Source: Candidatus Omnitrophota bacterium (lineage in GTDB: Bacteria; Omnitrophota; Gorgyraeia; Gygaellales; Profunditerraquicolaceae). Taken from it: DNA of 18,613 nt. The translations under genes were made by a program, and so were the position numbers. Positions within the stretch are counted from its first letter, which is position 1, and the number at the start of each line of letters is the position of its first letter. The notes under the pieces were generated by a model, which saw only the letters and a list, made by a program, of their open reading frames with translations, did not search any database and had not been told where the DNA came from. Below, in pieces: positions 1 through 6,912 of the stretch. The stretch spans positions 1 through 18,613 of the forward strand of contig JAQUSM010000005.1 of the NCBI GenBank assembly GCA_028715095.1, in the 5' to 3' direction.

Positions 1-1
1 C

Positions 2-292
2 GACGCGGCTAAATCCGATGCCGCGATTAAAATGATCAGGGCAATTACCGATGATGTGGAAGTGGGCAAGATTTATTTTGGCAAGGTGAAACGCATTATG
101 CCGTTTGGAGTTTTTGTAGAGATAGCCCCGCGTAAAGAAGGCCTGGTGCATGTTTCTGAATTATCCAGCACTTTTGTGAAGAAGGTTGAGGATGCGGTAA
201 AAGTCGGCGATGAATTTAAAGTCAAGGTTATCGGAGTAGATGAGCTGGGCCGGATTAATTTAAGCAAAAAGCAGGCTGAACAAAGCAGTTAA
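2..292 (+). CDS. pnp: Polyribonucleotide nucleotidyltransferase (PNPase), C-terminal fragment
   Basis: This is the 3' end of a gene that enters from the left edge; the reading frame is open from base 2 to the TAA at 290-292. The visible residues match the end of PNPase, the phosphorolytic 3'-5' exoribonuclease of mRNA decay. They show the tail of the KH domain (AIKMIRAIT), then an S1 RNA-binding domain with the typical run VEVGKIYFGKV, FGVFVEI and KEGLVHVSEL. The catalytic RNase PH domains lie outside the window. The tail after the S1 domain is very short (about 10 residues). An internal ATG at 32 is not a real start because the KH homology continues upstream of it. The gene ends 7 bp before ftsK, so the two may be co-transcribed. 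A free-standing S1 protein is possible but less likely given the KH tail. Confidence 0.88.
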   Translation, partial: DAAKSDAAIKMIRAITDDVEVGKIYFGKVKRIMPFGVFVEIAPRKEGLVHVSELSSTFVKKVEDAVKVGDEFKVKVIGVDELGRINLSKKQAEQSS

Positions 293-299
293 TTTAGAA

Positions 300-2471
300 G
301 TGAGAGAAAGAAGATTAAATGAGGTCAAAGGCGTTATTTTAGTAGCGGTTGGGCTGATGGTTTTGGCCAGCCTCCTGCGCTTTGACCGCGCTGACCTTGC
401 TTTTTTTACCTCACATCCTAATTTCCCTCCTAAAAACCTGTTGGGAGTCTTCGGCGCCTATTTAGGCGCTTTTCTTGTTTTTCTCTTCGGCAATATCTCA
501 AGTTTTATTATTCCGTTTTTAGTTATTACTCTCGGGGTAAAATACTTCCGCCAGGATAAGCCTTACCTGAGCATACCTCGCATTATGGGGATGTTCGTAT
601 TGCTTGTCTCTTTAAGTTCCCTTATCGGTATGTTTAACTTAAACAATGACCTGCTAAGGTTCCATACCGCAGGTTTCCTGGGAGCGCTTACCTCTAATTT
701 TGTAACGTCATATTTCAGCCGCTTAGGCGGATTCATCATTTTTATTACCTTTATTATCCTTTCCCTGGCGCTGGTTACTGAAATTCTTATTTCTTCTCTT
801 TTCCTGAATACACTTGAGAAATCAAAATTGTTTTTCTCGGGACTATTCAATTTATCCAACAGGCAGAAAGCGACGATAGTTAAGGTTAAGCAGAGTTTCC
901 TAAATAAAAATAATCTTCCGTTTAAAAAAGAAGAACAAACCGTGTCGGCTTCAAAACCCAAGATTTTTATGCCTGAAGCAGCCAAACCGAAGATACAAAT
1001 AAAAGTAAAGCCTCAAGGCGAAGAGGCCAAGGTTAAGCCTAAGGAATTGAAGATCGGTGATTATCATTTGCCTTCCGTGGATTTGCTGGAAGAGGCCCCG
1101 GTTCCGGATACCAGGCAAATGAAGGAGGATCTTGAGGCCAGCGCCAGGATCCTTGAGGACACATTGACAGATTTTGGAATTATGGCCAAGGTTACGGATA
1201 TTATCCGCGGCCCGGTAATTACGCGTTATGAACTTGAGCCCGCTCCGGGAGTAAAGATTAACCGCATTGAGGCTTTAAGCGATGATATAGCCTTGGCAAT
1301 TAAAGCCCAGTCAGTCAGGATTATCGCCCCTATCCCTGGGAAGGGCCGGGTAGGCGTTGAGGTGCCTAATCTACACAGCGCTTTAGTATGCATCAAAGAC
1401 CTGCTTGTTTCAGCTGAATATCACAAGCAGAAATCTTCTTTAGCTTTGGCTTTAGGCAAGGATATTACCGGAAGAAGCGTGTTCGGAGATTTGGATGATA
1501 TGCCGCATCTTTTAATTGCCGGCACAACCGGTTCAGGAAAAACCGTATGCGTGAATACCTGTATTTTATCCTTGCTTTTCAGGGGCTCGCCGAATGAATT
1601 GAAATTTTTAATGATTGATCCGAAAATGGTCGAGCTTATGCCTTTTAACGGGCTGCCGCATCTTTTATGCCCGGTGGTCACCGATGCCAAGAAGGCGGCG
1701 ATCGCTCTTAATTGGGTAGTAGGGGAAATGGAGGAGCGTTATCAGCTTTTGGCTAAGGCAGGAGCCAGGAATATTGAGGCGTACAATGAGAAGCAGGAGA
1801 AAATCCCTTATATCGTAGTTATCGTAGATGAATTCGCGGATTTAATGACAGTGGCGCGTGATCAGATTGAGAATGCGATTACCCGCCTGGCGCAGCTGTC
1901 GCGTGCAGTAGGGATACATTTGATTTTAGCTACGCAGCGGCCAAGCGTTGATGTAATCACCGGGGTAATCAAGGCAAACTTACCGGCGCGTATATCTTTT
2001 AAGGTTGCTTCCAAAGTTGATTCTCGCACAGTTTTGGATATGAACGGAGCGGAGACTTTATTGGGTAAAGGGGATATGTTATTCCTGCAGCCCGGGAAAG
2101 AAGACCTTATCCGTATCCAGGGAGCCTTGGTTAAAGATGAGGAGATTGAAAAGGTGGTAGGTTTTATTAAAGCGCAAGGCGAACCGGCATATAATGATCA
2201 GATCCTTAAAGAGCAGCAAAAAAACAACTTGGCCGGAGGCGGAGATAAAGATGAGCTTTATGATGAGGCGGTGCGTGTTATAATGGAAAGTAACCAGGCT
2301 TCGGTTTCCATATTACAAAGGCGCATGCGCTTAGGCTATACCCGCGCCGCCCGTATAATAGATATTATGGAATTAGAGGGCTTAGTCGGGCCGTATGAGG
2401 GCAGTAAGCCGCGCAGGATTTTAGTTGACCGCGAGGCATGGCTTAGAGATTTAACAGGTGGTAAAACATGA
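300..2471 (+). CDS. ftsK: DNA translocase FtsK/SpoIIIE
   Basis: A 723-residue septal DNA translocase that would pump chromosome termini during division. The N-terminal ~170 residues hold several hydrophobic membrane segments (for example about 12-28, 47-80, 92-112 and 143-168). A short charged, Lys/Pro-rich linker (about 195-255) follows, then the alpha/beta motor domain. The Walker A motif GTTGSGKT is at residues 408-415 and Walker B (IVVIVDE) ends near 511. Residues about 650-715 form a winged-helix gamma domain (DEAVRVIMESNQASVSILQRR), which in this family reads KOPS-type orientation sequences. I chose the GTG at 300 because the next in-frame ATG (357) would cut the first membrane segment; no good Shine-Dalgarno is seen. 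The TGA overlaps the rodZ ATG by 4 bp. The linker is much shorter than in E. coli FtsK, so the protein resembles SpoIIIE/SftA-size homologues. Confidence 0.95.
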   Translation: MRERRLNEVKGVILVAVGLMVLASLLRFDRADLAFFTSHPNFPPKNLLGVFGAYLGAFLVFLFGNISSFIIPFLVITLGVKYFRQDKPYLSIPRIMGMFVLLVSLSSLIGMFNLNNDLLRFHTAGFLGALTSNFVTSYFSRLGGFIIFITFIILSLALVTEILISSLFLNTLEKSKLFFSGLFNLSNRQKATIVKVKQSFLNKNNLPFKKEEQTVSASKPKIFMPEAAKPKIQIKVKPQGEEAKVKPKELKIGDYHLPSVDLLEEAPVPDTRQMKEDLEASARILEDTLTDFGIMAKVTDIIRGPVITRYELEPAPGVKINRIEALSDDIALAIKAQSVRIIAPIPGKGRVGVEVPNLHSALVCIKDLLVSAEYHKQKSSLALALGKDITGRSVFGDLDDMPHLLIAGTTGSGKTVCVNTCILSLLFRGSPNELKFLMIDPKMVELMPFNGLPHLLCPVVTDAKKAAIALNWVVGEMEERYQLLAKAGARNIEAYNEKQEKIPYIVVIVDEFADLMTVARDQIENAITRLAQLSRAVGIHLILATQRPSVDVITGVIKANLPARISFKVASKVDSRTVLDMNGAETLLGKGDMLFLQPGKEDLIRIQGALVKDEEIEKVVGFIKAQGEPAYNDQILKEQQKNNLAGGGDKDELYDEAVRVIMESNQASVSILQRRMRLGYTRAARIIDIMELEGLVGPYEGSKPRRILVDREAWLRDLTGGKT

Positions 2472-3301
2472 ACATTGAGACAGCGGGATCCCGGTTAAAG
2501 AAAATCCGCCAGGAAAGGGGCTTGAGCCTGGAGGATATCCAGAAAAAGACTAAAATCCACATTAATGTCTTGCGCGCGATTGAAGGCGATAGCATTTCTA
2601 ATTTAAACCCGATTTATCTTAAAGGTTTTATCAAAATTTATTGTAATTATCTTGGACTTGACCTTAAAGAGTATTTAGGTGAAACCAGCCAGGCTCATAA
2701 GCCGGTATTAAATGCCGCCGTTGGCAGGGATATAGGGGAGCGTATTGAAAAAAAACCTGCTTTGGTTAAAGAGGTTGCAGTTAAGCTTAGCGCGATCAGG
2801 CCTTCGGAGGGATTTAAAAAAATAATTTTATTTGCGGTAATCGCGGTTGTTTCTATATTCTTAGCGGCTAAACTGGTCAAACTGGTTTCTTCCTGGCACA
2901 GGAACGCATCGGCAAAAGCCAGGATTTCTATGCCTGTCCAGAAGACTAAAATTACCCGTGACCTCCTGCCTAAAGAAACGATAAATAAATCTTCAGCAAA
3001 AAACATCCCTAAACAGGATAAAGCTCAAAAGGAACTTTCTCAGGGTTTTATCTTCGGGATATTCGCCCGCGATAAATCCTGGGTTTCTGCCAAGGTGGAC
3101 GGCAAGGTTGTTTTTCATGGGGTGCTTGGCCGCGGCAGATCCGAAACCTGGCAGGCTAAAGAAAAAATCGAATTGTCTCTCGGAGATGCCGGAGCAATAG
3201 AGTTGCAGGTTAATGATCAGCGTTTTACCAAGCTTGGGCGGCGCGGGCAGTCTTTAAAGAATATCATTATTAGTAAAGAAGGGTTAAAAATCTCCCGATG
3301 A
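2468..3301 (+). CDS. rodZ: RodZ-like cytoskeleton-associated membrane protein
   Basis: A 277-residue protein with the RodZ layout. The N-terminal Xre-type helix-turn-helix (residues about 5-70, with LKKIRQERGLSLEDIQKKTK) in this family contacts MreB rather than DNA. A single membrane span follows at about 118-138. A linker of about 50 residues leads to a C-terminal beta-rich DUF4115 domain (about 192-272, containing SWVSAKVDGKVVFHGVLGRG). By family knowledge it links MreB to cell-wall elongation in rod-shaped cells. The start is set by the 4-bp ATGA overlap with ftsK, and the stop overlaps the rimO ATG in the same way. ftsK followed by a rodZ-like gene is a common bacterial order. No mreB lies in the window, so the morphogenetic role is inferred from the domains only. 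Confidence 0.87.
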   Translation: MNIETAGSRLKKIRQERGLSLEDIQKKTKIHINVLRAIEGDSISNLNPIYLKGFIKIYCNYLGLDLKEYLGETSQAHKPVLNAAVGRDIGERIEKKPALVKEVAVKLSAIRPSEGFKKIILFAVIAVVSIFLAAKLVKLVSSWHRNASAKARISMPVQKTKITRDLLPKETINKSSAKNIPKQDKAQKELSQGFIFGIFARDKSWVSAKVDGKVVFHGVLGRGRSETWQAKEKIELSLGDAGAIELQVNDQRFTKLGRRGQSLKNIIISKEGLKISR

Positions 3302-4545
3302 AGCAGAAGTTGGGGATATTAACTTTAGGCTGCCCAAGGAACCTGGTGGATTCCGAAAGTTTGCTCGGCAGGCTTAATTCCAAAGGCTATTCCATAGTTG
3401 ATGATATCGCCGAAGCAGAAGTGGTTTTGGTGAATACCTGTGCTTTTATTGAAGAGGCAAGGCGAGAGTCGGTTGATGCTATTTTGGATTTGGTAGAACT
3501 TAAAAAAAGGGGGAAGCTTAAAAAGATAATTGTCTATGGCTGTCTTGCCCAGCGTTACAAAGATTTAAATAAAGAACTGCCGGAGATAGACGCCTTTGTG
3601 GGAGCCCTTGGGCTCAACCATGAATCAAAAAGGTTTGCTTTAACACCGAAACACTACGCTTATTTGAAAGTATGCGAAGGCTGTGTAAATAACTGCAGCT
3701 ATTGCATTATTCCTAAGATTAAAGGCAGGCTTAACAGCCTGGATGAGAGCTCGATAATCCGGAAAGTTAAAGGTTTTAACCGGGAAAAGATATCCGAGCT
3801 TAATATAATCGGACAGGATATTACCGGTTATGGATTGGATTTATCCGGCAAAAGCCAGCTGTGCGGGCTTTTGAACAAAATAATCCGTAATGCGCCTGAT
3901 ATCGGCTGGATCCGTCTTTTATATCTAAATCCCGAACGAGTAAGCGATGAGTTGCTGGAATTAATCAGGGCGAATGAACAGGTATGCAAATATATCGATT
4001 TGCCTATACAGCATATTAATAATCGCATACTGAAGCTTATGAACCGCTTGATCACTAAAAAAGAAATAGTTTCCTTAATTGATAAAATCAGGAAGGTTAT
4101 CCCCGGGGTTTGTTTACGCACTTCGCTTATTGTAGGTTTTCCGTCTGAAACGGATAAAGAGTTTGAAGAGTTGTTAGATTTTGTGAAAGAAATACAATTT
4201 GAGAGGTTAGGGGCATTTATCTATTCCCGGGAAGAGGATACTGCCGCCTATGGCTTTAAGGGGCAAATTACCCAGGAGTTAAAACAAAAGAGGTTTGATA
4301 TTATTATGGCAGCGCAGCAGGCAATATCTGCCGAGGTAAATGCCAGGTTCTTGGGCAGGAGCATGCGTGTGCTTATCGAAGAAGAGCAGGACGGCGCTTA
4401 TATCGGGCGCAGCCAGCTGGATGCCCCGGAGGTAGACGGGTTGGTTTATGTGAACTCAAAACGTTCGCTTAAGGCAGGGGAGTTTGCTGAAGTTAAAATA
4501 ACAGATACTTTGGAGTATGACTTAGCAGGGGAGGTAGCACAATGA
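3298..4545 (+). CDS. rimO: Ribosomal protein S12 methylthiotransferase RimO
   Basis: A 415-residue radical-SAM methylthiotransferase predicted to add a methylthio group to the conserved aspartate of ribosomal protein S12. The N-terminal UPF0004 domain supplies three cluster cysteines, C12 (in LGCPRNLVDSE), C48 (NTCAF) and C82 (YGCLAQ). The radical-SAM CxxxCxxC is C129, C133 and C136 (CVNNCSYC). A C-terminal TRAM domain (about 347-410) contains GRSQLDAPEVDG, the feature that favours RimO over the tRNA enzyme MiaB. The linker between the first two domains is short, which explains a length slightly below the usual ~440. The ATG overlaps the rodZ stop by 4 bp, and the stop overlaps the start of pgsA. 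Confidence 0.94.
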   Translation: MKQKLGILTLGCPRNLVDSESLLGRLNSKGYSIVDDIAEAEVVLVNTCAFIEEARRESVDAILDLVELKKRGKLKKIIVYGCLAQRYKDLNKELPEIDAFVGALGLNHESKRFALTPKHYAYLKVCEGCVNNCSYCIIPKIKGRLNSLDESSIIRKVKGFNREKISELNIIGQDITGYGLDLSGKSQLCGLLNKIIRNAPDIGWIRLLYLNPERVSDELLELIRANEQVCKYIDLPIQHINNRILKLMNRLITKKEIVSLIDKIRKVIPGVCLRTSLIVGFPSETDKEFEELLDFVKEIQFERLGAFIYSREEDTAAYGFKGQITQELKQKRFDIIMAAQQAISAEVNARFLGRSMRVLIEEEQDGAYIGRSQLDAPEVDGLVYVNSKRSLKAGEFAEVKITDTLEYDLAGEVAQ

Positions 4546-5120
4546 ATCTTGCCAACCGTTTAACCATGTCGCGTATTTTATTGACTTTTGTATTTATGTT
4601 CTTTTTGTTTTGCCAGGGGCTTTGGCCTAAAGTAGCCAGTTTAATTGTTTTCATCCTTGCGGCGTTGTCTGATTTATTTGACGGTATGATCGCCCAGCGC
4701 AGGAATATGGTTACGGATTTTGGCAGGCTTATGGACCCGATAGCCGACAAGATCCTGGTGCTGGCAGCTTTTGCGGCGTTTGTGCAATTACAGCTTATTG
4801 ACGCCTGGATGTTTGTGATTATTATCGCCAGGGAGATTATGATTACCTCTTTGCGACTTTTTGCTTTAAATAAAGGCAAGGTGCTCTCCGCAGCCCGGGC
4901 CGGAAAACATAAAACAGTTTTGCAGATGGGAGTGATATTCACTATCCTTGGTTTTATCCTGCTTAAAGAAATAGTGCTCAGGTATTCTACCTGGAATCCC
5001 GCCTGGGAGAAGATCTTCCGCCAGGGGATATTTTGCCTCATGCTGCTTACCGTAGGCCTGACGCTTTATTCAGGTTTGTCCTATCTCTGGGAAAACCGCA
5101 AAATAATTACCCGCTTATGA
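4542..5120 (+). CDS. pgsA: CDP-diacylglycerol--glycerol-3-phosphate 3-phosphatidyltransferase
   Basis: A 192-residue integral membrane enzyme of the CDP-alcohol phosphatidyltransferase family. It makes phosphatidylglycerophosphate from CDP-diacylglycerol and glycerol-3-phosphate. The family signature is present: D44, D47-G48, A51, G61, D65 and D69 in SDLFDGMIA followed by FGRLMDPIADK. The arginine that normally follows the alanine is Q52 here, although the next two residues are arginines. Several hydrophobic helices flank the motif. A strong Shine-Dalgarno (GGGGAGG, about 4527-4533) lies ahead of the ATG, which overlaps the rimO stop. The next gene is pgpA, the following step in the pathway, which supports the assignment over other alcohol phosphatidyltransferases. 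Confidence 0.92.
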   Translation: MNLANRLTMSRILLTFVFMFFLFCQGLWPKVASLIVFILAALSDLFDGMIAQRRNMVTDFGRLMDPIADKILVLAAFAAFVQLQLIDAWMFVIIIAREIMITSLRLFALNKGKVLSAARAGKHKTVLQMGVIFTILGFILLKEIVLRYSTWNPAWEKIFRQGIFCLMLLTVGLTLYSGLSYLWENRKIITRL

Positions 5121-5581
5121 GATTTACCGCATTAAATAGTTTTTTGGTCAGGATAATCAGCACCTTTTTCTTTATCGGCTATCTGCCTTTGATCCCGGGG
5201 ACATTCGGCAGTATCGCCGGTGTAGGTATATTTTGTCTGTTTGGCGGAAGTAACTGGCCTCTTTATTTTATATTTGTTTTTTGTGTAATGGTCTTAGGGT
5301 TATTAACCAGCGGGCAGGCGGAACAGTTGCTTAAGAGGAAGGACCCTGGGTGTATTGTTATTGATGAAGTAATGGGCATGCTTATTGCCCTTAGTTTTAT
5401 CCCTCCTGAGCCGAAAATAATTGTCTTAGCTTTCCTTATTTTCCGTATCCTTGACACGCTAAAGCCTTATCCCGCAGGAAGACTGCAGAATATGCATGGA
5501 GCAATCGGAGTAATGGGGGATGATCTGGTTGCCGGTATCTATGCTAATATCGTGCTTCAGTTAATTTTAAGGTTAAATTGA
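5117..5581 (+). CDS. pgpA: Phosphatidylglycerophosphatase A
   Basis: A 154-residue membrane phosphatase that removes the terminal phosphate of phosphatidylglycerophosphate to give phosphatidylglycerol. Family motifs are GYLPLIPGTFGSIAGV near the N-terminus, VIDEVMGML in the middle, and FRILDTLKPYPAGR with GVMGDDLVAG near the C-terminus. The frame is open further upstream (to 5033), but I place the start at the ATG at 5117. It overlaps the pgsA stop by 4 bp as at the other operon junctions, and the protein then begins just before the conserved region. No Shine-Dalgarno is visible, so translation probably depends on pgsA. The 3' end overlaps the convergent thpR by 25 bp. Confidence 0.92.
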   Translation: MRFTALNSFLVRIISTFFFIGYLPLIPGTFGSIAGVGIFCLFGGSNWPLYFIFVFCVMVLGLLTSGQAEQLLKRKDPGCIVIDEVMGMLIALSFIPPEPKIIVLAFLIFRILDTLKPYPAGRLQNMHGAIGVMGDDLVAGIYANIVLQLILRLN

Positions 5582-6126
5582 TCTAATACCGTATAAGTTG
5601 GCCCGCCCGGGCCAAGCTTGCTTTCAAATAAAGTAACTTTACTGCAGTTAAACTTCCAGCTTGTCCCTTCCATGTCCTTTTTTATTTTATCGGTAACTTT
5701 TTGTAAATCAGAAAGAAGAAGGCGGTTTTTTATGCGGCCGATGGTAATATGCGCGTTAAAAGGCCTCTGTTGCCGGGGGATACCGGAAACCGATAGTCTT
5801 ATTTCCAATTGTTCTGCCAATTCCTTTAACTCTAAAGGCGGTTGATCGTCTCCTACCCAGATTATCCGTGCTTCGGCCATATCAGGGAAGACGCCCAGGG
5901 TATTTAGTTTGATTCCAAAGCCGGAAGTTTTTGTTATCCCGGAAATTATTTGTTTGGTTTCACTTAGCTGTCCAAGGGAGATATCCCCCAGGAATTTTAG
6001 GGTAAGGTGAAGGTTTTGCGGCTTGACCCAGCTAACCTTAAATGGCTCAGCTTTTAGTTTTTCTTGTATCCTGGACAGGGAATCTTTAATCTCATCCGGG
6101 ATCTCTATAGCGATAAATGCGCGCAT
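5557..6126 (-). CDS. thpR: RNA 2',3'-cyclic phosphodiesterase (2H family, ThpR/LigT)
   Basis: A 189-residue cytosolic protein of the 2H phosphoesterase family, which opens 2',3'-cyclic phosphates on RNA ends and can in vitro join 2',5' ends. Both catalytic HxTx motifs are present: HLTL at residues 40-43 and HITI at 126-129. The protein begins MRAFIAIEIP, the usual start of the family, and the total length is typical. It overlaps the upstream cinA by 22 bp and probably shares its transcript. It ends inside the convergent pgpA gene. A palindrome at 5598-5615 lies in the codons for GPGGP near the C-terminus, but no run of U follows on either strand. Confidence 0.92.
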   Translation of the reverse strand: MRAFIAIEIPDEIKDSLSRIQEKLKAEPFKVSWVKPQNLHLTLKFLGDISLGQLSETKQIISGITKTSGFGIKLNTLGVFPDMAEARIIWVGDDQPPLELKELAEQLEIRLSVSGIPRQQRPFNAHITIGRIKNRLLLSDLQKVTDKIKKDMEGTSWKFNCSKVTLFESKLGPGGPTYTVLDQFNLKIN

Positions 6127-6581
6127 AATAAACGCAATGCCTCTTGAGTGGCTTTATTCCGTATGTCCCGGCGGTTTCCCCGCAAATAAAATAACCGGCA
6201 GGTATTTTTTTTCTTTGCGGACAGGCAGATAAAAACAGTGCCTACCGGTTTGTTTACGGTTGAGCCACCCGGACCGGCAATTCCGGTTATGCTGATGCCT
6301 AAATCTGCTTTTGTTTTTTTACGGATGTTCTCTGCCATTGATATTGCGATTTGACGGGAAACAGCGCCATATCTAGAGATGAATTTTGCGGGAATTTGCA
6401 GTATTTTGTTCTTAGAGTTATTACTGTAAGCAACAACTCCCAGGAGGAAATAGGCTGAGGCGCCCGGATTTTTAGTTAATTCAACACAAAGTAATCCTCC
6501 GGTGCAGGATTCGGCAACGGCGATAGTTTTCTTCTGGCTAAGCAGTTGATTATGAATTTCAGATAATATTTTTTCCGGCAT
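6105..6581 (-). CDS. cinA: CinA C-terminal type nicotinamide-nucleotide amidohydrolase (PncC-like)
   Basis: A 158-residue stand-alone amidase domain of the CinA/PncC family, which deamidates nicotinamide mononucleotide in pyridine nucleotide salvage. The catalytic serine is S25 in AVAESCTGG; the family's conserved lysine is likely K57 in VVAYSNNSKNK. The glycine-rich ITGIAGPGGS and KPVGTVF are also present. The frame is open upstream to 6692, but those extra codons lack homology and run into the riboswitch. The ATG at 6579-6581 gives a normal family N-terminus (MPEKILSEIHNQLL). It sits exactly where transcription should begin from the promoter at 6588-6616, so the message may be leaderless. 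The N-terminal CinA (COG1058) domain is absent. Confidence 0.9.
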   Translation of the reverse strand: MPEKILSEIHNQLLSQKKTIAVAESCTGGLLCVELTKNPGASAYFLLGVVAYSNNSKNKILQIPAKFISRYGAVSRQIAISMAENIRKKTKADLGISITGIAGPGGSTVNKPVGTVFICLSAKKKNTCRLFYLRGNRRDIRNKATQEALRLLCAHLSL

Positions 6582-6587
6582 TATTCT

Positions 6588-6616
6588 ATTATATCCGTTT
6601 TTAATTGTATTGACAA
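6588..6616 (-). promoter_or_regulatory. Sigma70-type promoter of cinA-thpR
   Basis: Read on the - strand, a -35 box TTGTCA (6616-6611) is followed after 17 bp by a perfect TATAAT (6593-6588). Counting seven bases beyond the -10 box puts +1 at 6581, the A of the cinA ATG. The transcript would then have no 5' leader and no Shine-Dalgarno. The -35 box overlaps that of the opposite promoter. Confidence 0.7.
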
Positions 6617-6637
6617 GCCCGGTTTTTCTGTTAAAAT
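6610..6637 (+). promoter_or_regulatory. Sigma70-type promoter of the riboflavin operon
   Basis: A perfect -35 TTGACA (6610-6615), a 16-bp spacer, and -10 TAAAAT (6632-6637) preceded by TGT, an extended -10. The predicted start is near 6644, four bases before the P1 stem of the FMN aptamer, which fits a transcript that begins with the riboswitch. The -35 box shares five bases with that of the divergent cinA promoter. Confidence 0.75.
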
Positions 6638-6647
6638 AATAACAATT

Positions 6648-6860
6648 AATCTTTGGGGCAAGGTGAAAATCCTTACCGGCGGTCGCGCGCAAGCGCGCAC
6701 CAAACCATCAAGTTGGTTTGGGTGTAAGCGCAACAAGCGCACACCAAACCAACCGATTGGTTTGGGTGAAAAAGCCCGCGAGCAGGCGTTTAATGTTTTA
6801 ACGCCAGCAGATCTGGTGAGATTCCAGGGCCGATGGTTAAAGTCCAGATGGGAAAAGATT
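6648..6860 (+). promoter_or_regulatory. FMN riboswitch (RFN element) aptamer
   Basis: The conserved RFN blocks occur in order. CTTTGGGGCAAGGTGAAAAT and CCTTACCGGCGGT begin it; AAGCCCGCGA (6771-6781) is in the middle; GATCTGGTGAGATTCC and GCCGATGGTTAAAGTCC with AGATGGGA end it. P1 can form between AATCTTT (6648-6654) and AAAGATT (6854-6860). The FMN-binding family controls riboflavin synthesis and transport, and the next gene is ribBA, so the assignment is firm. The variable arm between GGCGGT and AGCCCGCGA is enlarged to about 88 nt by two copies of a hairpin (see the repeat entry). Confidence 0.96.
6691..6769 (+). repeat. Tandem duplicated hairpin in the riboswitch variable arm
   Basis: Two 35-nt copies (6691-6725 and 6735-6769, period 44) match at 29 of 35 positions by my count. 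Each folds as CACC-AAACCA ... TGGTTT-G-GGTG, with one bulged G. Four of the six differences lie in or beside the loop: copy 1 has loop TCAAGT, and copy 2 closes one more pair to leave CCGA. The stems are kept, as expected for a structured RNA arm. Confidence 0.85.
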
Positions 6861-6872
6861 AAAATTAATACG

Positions 6873-6900
6873 CCCAAAGATTATCTTTGGGTTTTTTATT
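6873..6900 (+). terminator. Intrinsic terminator of the FMN riboswitch
   Basis: CCCAAAGA (6873-6880), a 3-nt loop, and TCTTTGGG (6884-6891) form an 8-bp stem followed directly by TTTTTTATT. It lies between the aptamer and the ribBA start, so it is the likely expression platform. The 3' arm is identical to 6650-6657 at the 5' edge of the aptamer, which offers an alternative partner for the 5' arm. Confidence 0.9.
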
Positions 6901-6912
6901 GAGGGTAAAGTT

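Noticed and set aside
563..985. Antisense frames inside ftsK and other long genes
   Set aside because: They are shadows of well-supported genes; no homology, no ribosome-binding site and no promoter support.
5033..5116. Extended N-terminus of pgpA from 5033
   Set aside because: It overlaps the pgsA 3' coding region deeply and has no family match; the ATGA overlap at 5117 gives the normal start.
5598..5615. GC-rich palindrome as a bidirectional intrinsic terminator
   Set aside because: No T run follows on either strand, and the bases encode conserved GPGGP codons of thpR.
6582..6902. Open frames on both strands across the riboswitch, including an N-terminal extension of cinA to 6692
   Set aside because: The region is fully explained by promoters, the FMN aptamer and its terminator; the translations show no homology and are rich in repeat-derived residues.
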